Source of the DNA: JBFWMG01 sp050251715
GTDB lineage: Bacteria > Desulfobacterota > Desulfovibrionia > Desulfovibrionales > Desulfovibrionaceae
Assembly: GCA_050251715.1 (NCBI GenBank)
Contig: JBFWMG010000002.1
Location: 202,566 to 266,565 of the forward strand
Length of the DNA stretch: 64,000 nt
Reading direction: 5' to 3'
Position 1 is the stretch's first letter. Every line of letters begins with the position of its first letter. The position numbers were made by a program, and so were the translations under genes. Positions 1 to 8,208 of this stretch are shown in pieces. A model generated the notes under the pieces. It ran no database searches. It was not told the origin of the DNA and saw only the letters and a list, made by a program, of their open reading frames with translations.

Positions 1-167
1 CACGCGAGGATGCCCAAGGCGCAATGAGCCACTTCGGGGGAGACGTTCATCAAGGCGTCGGCCTTCTTTATGTACATGGCAATTTCAAATTCGCTCAACT
101 GCCCTTCACCGAGGCGTACGCTGATTTCGTCAACTAATCCGATATGTGCCGGTGCGGGTACTGACAT
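1..167 (-). CDS. Partial leftward phage-side protein, function unknown
   Basis: The 5' end of a leftward gene runs off the left edge, giving 55 residues. It starts with ATG at 167 and has a good ribosome site (GGAGGTG) just upstream on the minus strand. The visible peptide begins MSVPAPAHIGLVDEISVRLG and looks soluble and helical; the stretch near VSPEVAHCALGILA is mildly TPR-like, but there is too little to assign a family. It is divergent from the late operon that starts at 564, so it probably belongs to the early or regulatory side of the prophage. Function not recognised. Confidence 0.6.
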   Translation of the reverse strand, partial: MSVPAPAHIGLVDEISVRLGEGQLSEFEIAMYIKKADALMNVSPEVAHCALGILA

Positions 168-563
168 TGTGCACCTCCGCGCTCAATAATTAAGGTTTTC
201 ATACATGCTCAATACGTGGATGCCATGCGCATGCGTTCGCAAGCATTACCCGCGATAGCCCTTATCTGTCAAATTATCACTATTTGGGAAATATGCAATC
301 CCTGCGCCAGAATCACTTTGGCTGCGAGTTTTGCATAATTTGCATTTCATCCCTCATTTCCCGCCCAGGCGCGGGGGGCGTGTGACGTTGGGCGCTGCGT
401 GAGCGCGTAACGTCCACATAATCCCACATATACCGCATATATCATGGGCCGCGTGTCATGCGCGGGCTAACCTGCCGTCCAGCACTTCCACAACCTGCGG
501 CGGCGGGGGCCGTTGTCCCGACAACCTACCCGCCCCGCCGCCGCACACTCCTAGGAGGCGTCG
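168..563. promoter_or_regulatory. Divergent intergenic control region upstream of the phage late operon
   Basis: About 400 bp without a gene, AT-richer than its surroundings between 181 and 360. It contains an imperfect stem-loop at 384-414 (gacgtt pairing with aacgtc, gcgct with agcgc), short direct repeats (gctcaata at 181 and again near 207), and a TA-rich stretch (cacatataccgcatatatca) near 423-444. It separates the leftward gene from the rightward late operon, so late and divergent promoters are expected here. No promoter hexamers could be assigned with confidence. Confidence 0.4.
496..545 (+). promoter_or_regulatory. Nested stem-loop in the leader of the late operon
   Basis: A perfect 13-bp stem, TGCGGCGGCGGGG (496-508) with CCCCGCCGCCGCA (533-545), encloses a second small stem (gttgt 512-516 with acaac 521-525). 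It ends only 6 bp before the ribosome site TAGGAGG of the first late gene. There is no U-tract, so it is not a simple intrinsic terminator; a translational or anti-termination role is inferred from position only. Confidence 0.5.
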
Positions 564-1088
564 GTGGACCCTATCACGTACATCATTGATTACTGGCAGT
601 GGATCCTGCTCGGGCTGTTCGTGGCCGAGAAGATTGTCAAGATATCGCCCTGCACCTGGGACGATATCGTGGTGGACGGCATCAAGGCTGCGCTCCAGTC
701 CATGACAGGCAGGAAGATCGGCATGCTGCTCATCGTTGCGGGCATGGCGGGCGCGGTCACGCTGCCAGGATGCGCCATGAAGAGCCTGGCCGCTCCGGAC
801 AAGGCGGCGGCCATCGGCTACGAGCTGTCCCAGGCCTACACCGCCGCGCATGCGCAATACCTCGCTGTCTACGAGGTGTCCGACGATGGCGTGCGGGACG
901 TCATGCGCGACAAGATCGCCCCCGCGCTCAACACAGCCAAGCACACCATCGCCGCCTACTGCGAGGCCGCCGCCGTCTACAAGGATACCAGCCAGGAGCC
1001 GCCCGACCTTGCCGCGCTGCTGGCCGCCGCTGTGCGCGCCATGGGCGACGTGACCGAAATCCTCGATACCTGGATGCCCAAGGAGTGA
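564..1088 (+). CDS. Two-TM phage protein with lipobox-like motif, lysis region
   Basis: 174 residues from a GTG start at 564, 5 nt after TAGGAGG. Residues about 11-24 (around WQWILLGLFVAEKIV) form a first hydrophobic segment. A second (residues 52-69) ends in TLPGC70, which resembles a lipobox, although the proline at -2 is unusual. The rest is alanine-rich, helical and probably periplasmic. The layout suggests a small membrane protein joined to a lipoprotein-like half, as seen in phage lysis cassettes (holin- or spanin-type), but there is no diagnostic motif. It opens the late operon and is followed at once by other very small proteins. Confidence 0.6.
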   Translation: MDPITYIIDYWQWILLGLFVAEKIVKISPCTWDDIVVDGIKAALQSMTGRKIGMLLIVAGMAGAVTLPGCAMKSLAAPDKAAAIGYELSQAYTAAHAQYLAVYEVSDDGVRDVMRDKIAPALNTAKHTIAAYCEAAAVYKDTSQEPPDLAALLAAAVRAMGDVTEILDTWMPKE

Positions 1089-1090
1089 CC

Positions 1091-1255
1091 ATGGCGACTG
1101 CCGAGCGTCTGACCTGCCAGTGTCCCGCGTGTAAGCGCGAAGGGCTGCACTTGAGTGATTGCGCTGTCCACAACGGCCCGGCGCTTCCCGTGGTCCCCTG
1201 CGACTGCGGGCTGTCCTCCTCCAACGCCGACCATGACAAGGAGATGCCCGAATGA
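1091..1255 (+). CDS. Small cysteine-rich phage protein
   Basis: 54 residues, ATG at 1091, 2 nt after the previous stop; its stop overlaps the next start (ATGA at 1252-1255). Two cysteine pairs are visible, CQCPAC near residues 9-14 and CDC near 40-42, with a further Cys and His between them, suggesting a zinc-binding knuckle. No family recognised. Tight coupling on both sides supports real translation. Confidence 0.55.
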   Translation: MATAERLTCQCPACKREGLHLSDCAVHNGPALPVVPCDCGLSSSNADHDKEMPE

Positions 1256-1428
1256 CAACCTTCCTCAAACTTCTCATGGCCATTACCGCCGCGTGGCAGG
1301 CAGGGTCGCCCACTCTTTTTGAGATGGCCGAGCGCCTGTCCGCCGAGGGATACGATGTGCCCGGGGGCGACGATCTGCGCGTCGCCGCCGCCGCGCTGCG
1401 CGAACTGCCCGACCTTCCCACTGCATAG
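1252..1428 (+). CDS. Small phage protein, unknown function
   Basis: 58 residues beginning MTTFLKLLMAITAAWQAG, translationally coupled to the previous gene through an ATGA overlap. The N-terminal 15 residues are hydrophobic enough for a short membrane helix; the rest (for example AERLSAEGYDVPGGDDLRVA) looks soluble. Position between lysis-type membrane proteins and the terminase suggests a lysis or packaging accessory, but this is inference only. Confidence 0.5.
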   Translation: MTTFLKLLMAITAAWQAGSPTLFEMAERLSAEGYDVPGGDDLRVAAAALRELPDLPTA

Positions 1429-1436
1429 CTGCGGTA

Positions 1437-1694
1437 ATGGAACAGCTCTTCGCACAGTACGCGGCCCCGTTCGTGGGAGCGGGGTTCGTGCTGTGGTTCA
1501 TCAAGGACCGCTTCGGCAAGTCCGACGAGAAGCTGGACACCATCACCGCGAGGCTTGACCGCATCGAGGCCGAACAACAGAAGACGGCGCTGTCCGTGGC
1601 TGCGAATTGCGCTACCCGCGAGGACACCAAGGAATTGTGGAAGCGGATGGACGATCACGAGACGCGCATTACCCGCATGGAGGCCAGCAAATGA
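1437..1694 (+). CDS. Holin-like membrane/coiled-coil phage protein
   Basis: 85 residues. One transmembrane helix at residues about 8-23 (PFVGAGFVLWFIKDRF) is followed by a charged, heptad-rich coiled coil (KLDTITARLDRIEAEQQKT and the C-terminal WKRMDDHETRITRMEAS). This layout is common in small phage membrane proteins encoded next to terminases and often annotated as holin-like. The stop overlaps the start of the small terminase gene by 4 nt. Function inferred from architecture and position. Confidence 0.55.
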   Translation: MEQLFAQYAAPFVGAGFVLWFIKDRFGKSDEKLDTITARLDRIEAEQQKTALSVAANCATREDTKELWKRMDDHETRITRMEASK

Positions 1695-2260
1695 GCTATT
1701 CGCCCGCCGTGTGGGATGAGGTGCAGCGTCTCTACCGCGCCGGGGCTCCGGCCCGGCAGATAGCCCGCACCGTGCCCGACTCGCCCAGCCACACCGCCAT
1801 CCTCAAGCGCGCCCGCGTCCAGGGTTGGAAGCAGGATCTCGGCCAGGACATCCGCAGCGAGACCAACGCCCAGCTCCAGGCCGAGGACGCAGCCCGCGTG
1901 CTGGGCACGAGCGCCGACGAGCTGCACCTGCTGCCCGCAGCGGACGTGGTTCGCGCCGCCGCGCGCGGCGCCGTGGAGGTGGTGCAGGGGCACCGCGCCT
2001 TGACCTCTGACCTGCATGGCATCGTGCTTGTTGAAATACAGCACATCAAGGAATGCCAGGTGGATGGTGAAATCAAGGGCCAGGAGATCAAGCGCTTGGC
2101 CGAGACCATTGAAAAGCTCATCCGCATGGAACGCCAGGCGTATGGCCTGACCGACGACGCACCGGAACATGACACGCCCGAAGGGATGGATGATGACGCA
2201 CTCGACGCCCGCATTGCAGAGCTCGAACGCGAAGTTGGCGCTTTACAACCTGTTGGCTGA
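1691..2260 (+). CDS. Terminase small subunit
   Basis: 189 residues; ATG at 1691 overlaps the previous stop. The N-terminal 45 residues form a helix-turn-helix-like DNA-binding region (VWDEVQRLYRAGAPARQIA then SHTAILKRARVQGW), as in small terminase subunits that recognise the packaging site. The middle and C-terminal parts are helical (EIQHIKECQVDGEIKGQEIK), suited to ring oligomerisation. It lies directly before the large terminase and overlaps it by about 70 nt in another frame. The family call rests on motif shape and position. Confidence 0.75.
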   Translation: MSYSPAVWDEVQRLYRAGAPARQIARTVPDSPSHTAILKRARVQGWKQDLGQDIRSETNAQLQAEDAARVLGTSADELHLLPAADVVRAAARGAVEVVQGHRALTSDLHGIVLVEIQHIKECQVDGEIKGQEIKRLAETIEKLIRMERQAYGLTDDAPEHDTPEGMDDDALDARIAELEREVGALQPVG

Positions 2261-3686
2261 AAAGCGGCGCAGGCTGGAAGGACGCAAGCTGTTCCGGATG
2301 TATCCGGAGGCTGGGCCCGTGGCGCGGCATCTCTATCCCAAGCATATGCAATACTTCGCGGCAGGGCCGACGCACCGAGAACGACTCATCCTGGCCGCCA
2401 ACCGCGTGGGCAAGACCGAATACGTGGGCGGCTACGAGATGTCCCTGCACCTGACCGGACGCTATCCGGACTGGTGGACCGGCAGGCGGTTCAGCCACGG
2501 CATTCAGGCCTGGGCGGCGGGCAACACCAAATACACCACCCGCGACATCATCCAATTCAAGATGCTCGGCCCCATCGACAGAATGGGCACGGGCAACATC
2601 CCCGCCGACGCCATCCTGGGCACGCGCATGTACACCGGTGTTCCCGAAGCCGTGGAGGTGGTCAAGGTCCGCCACGTCTCGGGCGACGTCAGCGTGCTCA
2701 AGTTCAAGAGTTACGAACAGGGCCGCAGCGCCTTCGAGGGTACGGAGATCCACGTCATCTGGTGCGACGAGGAGCCGCCGCTCGACGTGTACGTGGAGTG
2801 CCTGACGCGCACCATGGCCACCGGTACCTTCGAGGGCGGCATGATCCTGCTCACCTTCACCCCACTCATGGGCATGAGCGAGGTGGTGCTCGCGTTCCTG
2901 CCCGGCGGCAAGCTGCCCGAAGAGCGCAGCGCCACCGGAAAGTACGTGGTCTCGGTCACCTGGGACGACGTGCCGCACCTCTCCGAGACCGAAAAGGCCG
3001 AATTGCTGGCCAGCTACCCGCTGCACCAGCGTGACGCCAGGTCCAAGGGTGTGCCGCAGCTCGGCGCGGGGGCCATCTATCCCATTCCGGAAGATGACGT
3101 GGTGGTGGCGGATTTCGCCATCCCTGCGCACTGGCCGCGTTTCTACGCGCTGGACGTGGGCTGGAACCGCACCGCCGTGGGCTGGTACGCCCTCGACCGC
3201 GACACGGACACCCTCTACCGCTACGCCGAGCATTACCGGGGCCAGGCCGAGCCGGACGTGCACGCGGCGGCCATCCGGGCGCGGGGCGAGTGGCTGCACG
3301 GCGTCATTGACCCGGCCTCGCGCGGGCGGTCGCAGCATGATGGGGAACAGCTCGTCAAGAAATACCGGGAGCGGGGGTTGCATCTGCATTTTGCCAACAA
3401 CGCCGTGGAGGCCGGAATTTTCGAGACCTGGCAGCGCATGAGCACCGGGCGGCTCAAGGTGTTCAAATCCTGCGGCCACTGGTTCGAGGAATTCCGCCTC
3501 TACCGCCGCGACGACAAGGGCCGGATCGTCAAGGAAAACGATCACTGCATGGACGAAACCCGCTACGCGGTGATGTCCGGCATAGCGCAGGCCCGCACAA
3601 AGCCGGTGGAAACGGCGCGCCAGACCCACGCCGTGGCCAGCGGGCGCATCATGCCCCAGGGCAGCCGCCAAACCCACGCGAGATAA
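2190..3686 (+). CDS. Terminase large subunit (DNA packaging ATPase/nuclease)
   Basis: About 498 residues. The ATPase half has Walker A ANRVGKT at residues 70-76 and Walker B with the catalytic acidic pair in IHVIWCDEEPP near residue 193. The C-terminal half has an RNase-H-like nuclease signature (YALDVGWNRTAVGWYALD, later HGVIDPASRGRS). It drives genome packaging at the portal. The start was chosen at ATG 2190, preceded by GAAGGG; in-frame ATGs also occur at 2169 and 2193. The 5' end lies inside the small terminase gene in another frame. Best match in type is the T7-like/Terminase_6 group. Confidence 0.9.
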   Translation: MMTHSTPALQSSNAKLALYNLLAEKRRRLEGRKLFRMYPEAGPVARHLYPKHMQYFAAGPTHRERLILAANRVGKTEYVGGYEMSLHLTGRYPDWWTGRRFSHGIQAWAAGNTKYTTRDIIQFKMLGPIDRMGTGNIPADAILGTRMYTGVPEAVEVVKVRHVSGDVSVLKFKSYEQGRSAFEGTEIHVIWCDEEPPLDVYVECLTRTMATGTFEGGMILLTFTPLMGMSEVVLAFLPGGKLPEERSATGKYVVSVTWDDVPHLSETEKAELLASYPLHQRDARSKGVPQLGAGAIYPIPEDDVVVADFAIPAHWPRFYALDVGWNRTAVGWYALDRDTDTLYRYAEHYRGQAEPDVHAAAIRARGEWLHGVIDPASRGRSQHDGEQLVKKYRERGLHLHFANNAVEAGIFETWQRMSTGRLKVFKSCGHWFEEFRLYRRDDKGRIVKENDHCMDETRYAVMSGIAQARTKPVETARQTHAVASGRIMPQGSRQTHAR

Positions 3687-3696
3687 GGAGATAAGC

Positions 3697-3981
3697 ATGG
3701 CAGTATTGTTTGGCGGATCACCATCCATAAGCGCGCCGGCTGCGGTGGAGACCACGCCTGCGGTCACCATCCCATGGGAGCAGACAGAGGAAGGCAAGGC
3801 GCAACTGGCAGAGGATGAGCGGAAGGCGCGCATCGAGGATGCCAAGAAGACGGAGCTGGCGCGTCTGAAGGCGGCACAGGGGCGCTCCGGGGCCATGCGC
3901 ACCGGGGCAACGGGGATTTTGGGGGATGCGAGCGTGGGCAAGTCGGTGCTCACGGGGTCGCTCAAAAAAACACTGGGATAA
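3697..3981 (+). CDS. Small charged phage protein between terminase and portal
   Basis: 94 residues with a good ribosome site (AAGGAG) 7 nt upstream. The N-terminus is low complexity (Ser, Ala, Pro, Thr) and the centre is a charged helix (QTEEGKAQLAEDERKARIED). The C-terminus is rich in Gly, Ser and Thr. No family recognised. Small proteins at this place in podovirus operons are often virion accessory proteins, but nothing here shows which. Confidence 0.6.
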   Translation: MAVLFGGSPSISAPAAVETTPAVTIPWEQTEEGKAQLAEDERKARIEDAKKTELARLKAAQGRSGAMRTGATGILGDASVGKSVLTGSLKKTLG

Positions 3982-3984
3982 GCC

Positions 3985-5661
3985 ATGCGCACCTTCCCCA
4001 ACGACAGCAAGGACATCGCCCGGGAGTTGGAGCGCCGTCTTGGCGTCCTGCAGGCCAAGCGGCGGCCATGGAACCCCATATATGAAGAGGTGGCCGATTA
4101 TATAGGGCCTGCCTACAGGGGGTTTTTGTCCAAGCCGACCACGCCGCAGGAGCGGCGCGACAATGACCTGGACTCCACGGCGCGGCGGGCGTCCCTCATC
4201 TGGGCCGCAGGGTTGCGCAACGGCATGTCTAATCCGGCTGACAGGTGGTTCAACCTGGGCCTGGACGATGATGATATGGCTAAATGGCCTCCGGCTGCGC
4301 GTTGGCTGCAAGGCTCGGAGGACCGCTACTACGCCCGGTTCGGGCGCTCCAATTTCTACCAGGCGCTGGTTGTGAATTATCAGCAGTTGGGGTTGTTTGG
4401 CGTCAACTCGCTGTACATCGACGAGGACGCGCAGGACGGTATGCGCTTCATGGCCATGCCGATGCACCAGGCCAACATCTCCTTTGATTCGAAAGAGCGT
4501 TTGACTGTGTTTTACCGCGTCATGGGCATGTCGCCCACGGATCTGGTGCACGAGTATGGCGAAAAGGCGCTGCATGAGACCGTGCGCAAGGCCTACGACA
4601 AGGGGGGGGATGAAGGGGAAGTGCAGGTCTTGCACGCCGTTTTCCCGCGCGAGAACGGGAACAGAGGGCCATTTGCCAACAACCTGCCGTACGCCAGCTT
4701 TATCATGGACCTGGACAACTCCCACCTGATGGCGGAAGGCGGCTATGAGCACATGCCGTTTTCCGTGTCACGGTGGTTCGTATTGCCCGGCATGGCGTAC
4801 TCGTATTCGCCGGGCACGGAAGCGCTGGCCGACAACCGCATGCTCAACGAGATCAAGGCGCACATCCTGGAGGCCGGGCAAATGGCCGTGCGCCCGGCCT
4901 ACATGGTTCCGGACGACGGCTTTATCGGAAAATTTTCCATGGAACCCGGTGCACTGAACTACTACCGCAAGGACGAGACCACCAGCGCGTCGGATTTTCA
5001 GCCCTTGAGCGTAGGCGGCGACCCGCGCTTTGGCGTGGATCTGCTCAACGAGGCCAAGCGCGAAATCGATGAGGCGTTCATGGTTGATCTCTTCCTCTCC
5101 CTGCGCCAGCGCATCAACTCCGGATCAACACCCACGGCCCAGGAAGTCTACCAGCTCAACAACGAGCGCATGTTTCTGCTCGGGCCCATGCTGGACAACT
5201 ACCAGCGCGAATTCAACACCATTTTTGACCGCATCTTCAGTCTGATGTGGCGCCGGCGCGAGATCCCGCCGCCGCCGCGCGAACTGGCCGGGCACACCCT
5301 GCGCGTCAAGTTCGTTTCCCCGCTCATGCTGGCCCAGGCCGCGAACAAGACCAAGGCCATCATGCAGGGCTACGCCTACGCGCAGCAGATTGCGGCGGTG
5401 GCCGGGCCGCAGGTGCTGGACAATTTCAAGCATGACGAGAACGTGCGAGCCATTGCGGAGCAGAGCGGATTCCCCGCCGACGGGCTGCAAGACCCCAAGG
5501 CGGTTGCGGCCATCCGGCAGCAGCGCGCCCAGCAGGAGCAGGCGGCGAAGATGAACCAGGAGCTGGCGGGCGTGGCGGCCATGGCCCCCAATCTGTCCAA
5601 GGCGCCCGAGGAAGGCAGCCCCGGCAAGATGGTCATGGACGCCCTGGGAGGCGCGGCGTGA
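3985..5661 (+). CDS. Portal (head-to-tail connector) protein
   Basis: 558 residues, matching the T7 Gp8/Head-tail_con family in length and layout. The N-terminal region has the characteristic RRPWNPIYEEVADYI and ARRASLIWAAGLRNGMSNP segments. The centre contains the NNLPYASFIMD and PGMAYSYSPGTEAL stretches. The C-terminus is helical and Gln/Ala-rich. It forms the dodecameric ring at the capsid vertex through which DNA is packaged and ejected. It follows the small protein by 3 nt and its stop overlaps the next gene's GTG. Confidence 0.9.
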   Translation: MRTFPNDSKDIARELERRLGVLQAKRRPWNPIYEEVADYIGPAYRGFLSKPTTPQERRDNDLDSTARRASLIWAAGLRNGMSNPADRWFNLGLDDDDMAKWPPAARWLQGSEDRYYARFGRSNFYQALVVNYQQLGLFGVNSLYIDEDAQDGMRFMAMPMHQANISFDSKERLTVFYRVMGMSPTDLVHEYGEKALHETVRKAYDKGGDEGEVQVLHAVFPRENGNRGPFANNLPYASFIMDLDNSHLMAEGGYEHMPFSVSRWFVLPGMAYSYSPGTEALADNRMLNEIKAHILEAGQMAVRPAYMVPDDGFIGKFSMEPGALNYYRKDETTSASDFQPLSVGGDPRFGVDLLNEAKREIDEAFMVDLFLSLRQRINSGSTPTAQEVYQLNNERMFLLGPMLDNYQREFNTIFDRIFSLMWRRREIPPPPRELAGHTLRVKFVSPLMLAQAANKTKAIMQGYAYAQQIAAVAGPQVLDNFKHDENVRAIAEQSGFPADGLQDPKAVAAIRQQRAQQEQAAKMNQELAGVAAMAPNLSKAPEEGSPGKMVMDALGGAA

Positions 5662-5933
5662 GCGCGGCAAGCAAGCTGAAGGCGGCCCGCGAGGCGCAGG
5701 ACGCGGAGCGGCGGCTGCACCGCTGCATGGTGCGTGTCTTTGAGACCCCGGACGGCAAGCGCGTGCTGGGCTGGCTGCGGATGCAGTGCTTCATGCTGCC
5801 AGGCCAGCACGGCATGCCCGTGACCGGGGCCGCGCCGCCCGAGGCGCAACTGTCGCGCATGCGGCTGTTCCAGCTCATGCAATTCTATATGGATGCAAGC
5901 AATTTTCCGTCAACCGCACAAACCGAGGAGTAG
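5658..5933 (+). CDS. Small phage virion-module protein (Bbp19-like position)
   Basis: 91 residues from a GTG start that overlaps the portal stop (GTGA). It is helical and basic at the N-terminus (KLKAAREAQDAERRLHRCMV) with VFETPDGKRVLGWL in the middle. This pattern is common in a small unnamed family encoded between portal and scaffold genes in BPP-1-like podoviruses. Role unknown; assignment by position and general similarity only. Confidence 0.55.
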   Translation: MSAASKLKAAREAQDAERRLHRCMVRVFETPDGKRVLGWLRMQCFMLPGQHGMPVTGAAPPEAQLSRMRLFQLMQFYMDASNFPSTAQTEE

Positions 5934-5935
5934 TT

Positions 5936-6781
5936 ATGGACCCGAACGGAGCCCCGCAGTCCCCGGAAACCGGGCAAGACACTGGGACACCTCCCGCCCC
6001 CGTGGCCCAGGAGCAGCATTGGACCGCCAGCCTTTCCGATGACCTGACCTTTGAGACAACGGACGATTCCGGCGCAGTGGTGGCAAAACCGCTGCGCGAG
6101 CACGCCAAGCTCCAGGAATTCAAGAGCGTGGGCGACCTGGCCAAGGCCTATGCCAACGCGGAAAAGCTGATCGGCAAGCGGCAGATCGGCATCACTCCCC
6201 CCGACAAGGACGCCCCCGACGAGGCCAAGGCGGCATGGGACAAGGAGTTCCGCAAGGTGATGGGCGTGCCTGACGCGCCGGACGCCTATGAGATCGCCAT
6301 GCCCAAGGGCATGGAGGCCGACCCGGCGCTCATGGGGTTCTTCAAGGGCGCGGCCCACGAACTCGGCTTGAGTCCGCAGCAGGCCCAGACGTTCAGCGAC
6401 CGCTACAACGACTTCATCAAGGACTACTGGGGCAAGGCCCAGGCCGCTATGCAGGGTGAGGAAGAGAGGGCGGAAAAGGCCAGGAAGGAAGAGGTGGTCA
6501 AGACCCTGGACACCCTGTGGGGCAAGGACAAGGAACGCAATGCGGAGATAGGCATGCGCGGGTTCGACCTCGCCGTGCAGATGGCGGGCGTGGACGCCGA
6601 AGAGGCCAAGGCTTTCATGGAAAGCACCAAGCTTGGCGACCATCCCGTGCTTCTCCGCATCTTCCACGCCCTCGGCAAGGCCCAGGCGGAACACGCCACC
6701 CCGCCCGGAGGCGGGCCAGGTGGCGGCACCCCGACAAAGGAACAACGCTACAGCGAAATGTTCAATCAAAAAGGAGGCTAA
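5936..6781 (+). CDS. Scaffolding protein
   Basis: 281 residues, acidic, with a disordered Pro/Thr-rich N-terminus, an internal segment LREHAKLQEFKSVGDLAKAY, and long charged helices. The C-terminus is Gly/Pro-rich and short (GGGPGGGTPTKEQRYSEMFN). That layout and its place between portal and major capsid are typical of scaffolds that organise procapsid assembly and then leave. ATG at 5936 lies just after the preceding stop, with GAGGAG upstream. Confidence 0.8.
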   Translation: MDPNGAPQSPETGQDTGTPPAPVAQEQHWTASLSDDLTFETTDDSGAVVAKPLREHAKLQEFKSVGDLAKAYANAEKLIGKRQIGITPPDKDAPDEAKAAWDKEFRKVMGVPDAPDAYEIAMPKGMEADPALMGFFKGAAHELGLSPQQAQTFSDRYNDFIKDYWGKAQAAMQGEEERAEKARKEEVVKTLDTLWGKDKERNAEIGMRGFDLAVQMAGVDAEEAKAFMESTKLGDHPVLLRIFHALGKAQAEHATPPGGGPGGGTPTKEQRYSEMFNQKGG

Positions 6782-6787
6782 CGCCCC

Positions 6788-7699
6788 ATGGATACCTTCA
6801 ACGAGATTGCCATCCACCAGGCCAAATTGCAGGCCAAGGTGGTGGACAACATCACCAACAAATCGCCCATCCTCAAGGAGTACATCAAGTGGATGGAATC
6901 CACGCATGGCATGTGGCACGCCTACGAGAAGCTTGAAAGCGTTGACGGCGCGGCTTTCGTGGACTTCAACGCGCCGCTTGGCGAAGTCAAGGCCGAGGGA
7001 AAAATCCTGCGCGTGGACCTGGGCGTCATCGGCGGCAAGCGGTTCGTGCCCGAGGACACCGCCGTGGAATTCGGCGGCCCGGACAAGTATTTTGCCAAGC
7101 ACGAGGATGTCATTCTGCGCGAATCCCTGAAGAACGCGGAACGGCACATCCTGTACAACAACTTCAAGGCCTTCGCCATCAACACCGGGCAGGTGGTGTC
7201 CGCTGGCGCCAGCGGCCCCAACACGTTCACCATGCTCTTCGTGCACTTCGAGGAGGGGGAATGCTGCGGCATCTACAACCCCAACGGCTTCAAGAAGAGC
7301 GGCGAGCTGCTGGACGTGAAGCCCATCAACGGCGGCAACCTGTACACCCATCCCGATACCGGGGTGGAAGGGTATGGCGTCCGCTACAAGGGCTACTTCG
7401 GCATGCTCCTGGCCCAGGGCACGCCCTACGTGCGCGCCATCGTCAACATCGACGCCACGCACATCCCCACCGAGATACAGATTGACGACGCGCTGGCTGA
7501 AATCGACGCCGACGAGGGCAATTCCTTCATCTTCAGCTCGCAGAAGGTGCGGACCCTGCTCAAGCAGTACAAGCGCGAGAAGGTCCGCTACAGCGGCAAC
7601 GAGACCAACATCGAGCAGCCCTTCAACGACTGGGACGGCGTAAAACTCGTGACCTCGCGCAACTTCCTGAAGACCGGCGAGGCGGCCACCGCTCTGTAA
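6788..7699 (+). CDS. Major capsid protein
   Basis: 303 residues following an AAGGAGG site. The position right after the scaffold and the sequence character (FNEIAIHQAKLQAKVVDNI at the start, NGGNLYTHPDTGVEGYGVRY in the middle, WDGVKLVTSRNFLKTGEAA at the end) fit the BPP-1 Bbp17-type capsid group, which has an HK97-like fold. Family placement is from recollection of this group, not from a search. A strong hairpin follows the stop codon. Confidence 0.8.
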   Translation: MDTFNEIAIHQAKLQAKVVDNITNKSPILKEYIKWMESTHGMWHAYEKLESVDGAAFVDFNAPLGEVKAEGKILRVDLGVIGGKRFVPEDTAVEFGGPDKYFAKHEDVILRESLKNAERHILYNNFKAFAINTGQVVSAGASGPNTFTMLFVHFEEGECCGIYNPNGFKKSGELLDVKPINGGNLYTHPDTGVEGYGVRYKGYFGMLLAQGTPYVRAIVNIDATHIPTEIQIDDALAEIDADEGNSFIFSSQKVRTLLKQYKREKVRYSGNETNIEQPFNDWDGVKLVTSRNFLKTGEAATAL

Positions 7700-7708
7700 C
7701 GCACAACC

Positions 7709-7728
7709 GGGGCGGCCCTGGCCGCCCC
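7709..7728 (+). promoter_or_regulatory. Hairpin between capsid and decoration genes
   Basis: Perfect 8-bp GC stem GGGGCGGC/GCCGCCCC with loop CCTG, 9 bp after the capsid stop and shortly before the next ribosome site. There is no U-tract, so it is more likely an RNA-stability or partial-termination element than a full terminator. Confidence 0.6.
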
Positions 7729-7746
7729 GCACGCAAAGGATACAGC

Positions 7747-8157
7747 ATGTACAATCAGGATCTGAAACCGCATGGCGAATACCTCGCCAAGGCGCAGGCC
7801 GTGCCGCAGAACGCAAGCGCCGACGGAAACGGCGGCGGGCGGCGTCTGGCCGGGAACAACGGCGCTGTGGAGATCGTGGGCAAGGTGACCACCGCGCTTG
7901 CCCTGGCCGACACCAAGTCCCTCTCCATCGATCTGCATCAGGCGCCGGACGTGGACGGCGAGCCCGGCTCCTATACCTTCATGGCCAGCCTGTACACCCT
8001 GACCGCCTCCGGGGCCGCCAGTGTGGACGTGGACACCGAGTTGTTTGCCTTCGTGTTGCCCACGAACTGCGCAAACAACGTCAAGACCGTGCTGACCTCC
8101 ACCGACGTCGCCGCCACGGGCGCGGTGGACATCTACCCCCGTTACCTGCCGCGCTAG
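7747..8157 (+). CDS. Capsid decoration/cement protein, Bbp16-like
   Basis: 136 residues with a Gly-rich N-terminal arm (QNASADGNGGGRRLAGNNGA) and a beta-rich body ending in VDIYPRYLPR. Size, beta character and place directly after the capsid gene match the cement protein Bbp16 of phage BPP-1, a jelly-roll protein that stabilises the capsid surface. The match is by recollection and context. It is the only gene in the operon with hairpins on both sides, which fits a protein needed in high copy. Confidence 0.55.
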   Translation: MYNQDLKPHGEYLAKAQAVPQNASADGNGGGRRLAGNNGAVEIVGKVTTALALADTKSLSIDLHQAPDVDGEPGSYTFMASLYTLTASGAASVDVDTELFAFVLPTNCANNVKTVLTSTDVAATGAVDIYPRYLPR

Positions 8158-8168
8158 CGGACCAAGAC

Positions 8169-8193
8169 GCCGGGCCGCCCTGGGCGGCCCGGC
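8169..8193 (+). promoter_or_regulatory. Hairpin after the decoration gene
   Basis: Perfect 11-bp stem GCCGGGCCGCC (8169-8179) with GGCGGCCCGGC (8183-8193) and a 3-nt loop, starting 12 bp after the decoration gene stop and ending just before the next ribosome site AAAGGAG. No U-tract. It mirrors the hairpin on the other side of the same gene. Confidence 0.6.
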
Positions 8194-8208
8194 CTGAAAG
8201 GAGATATC

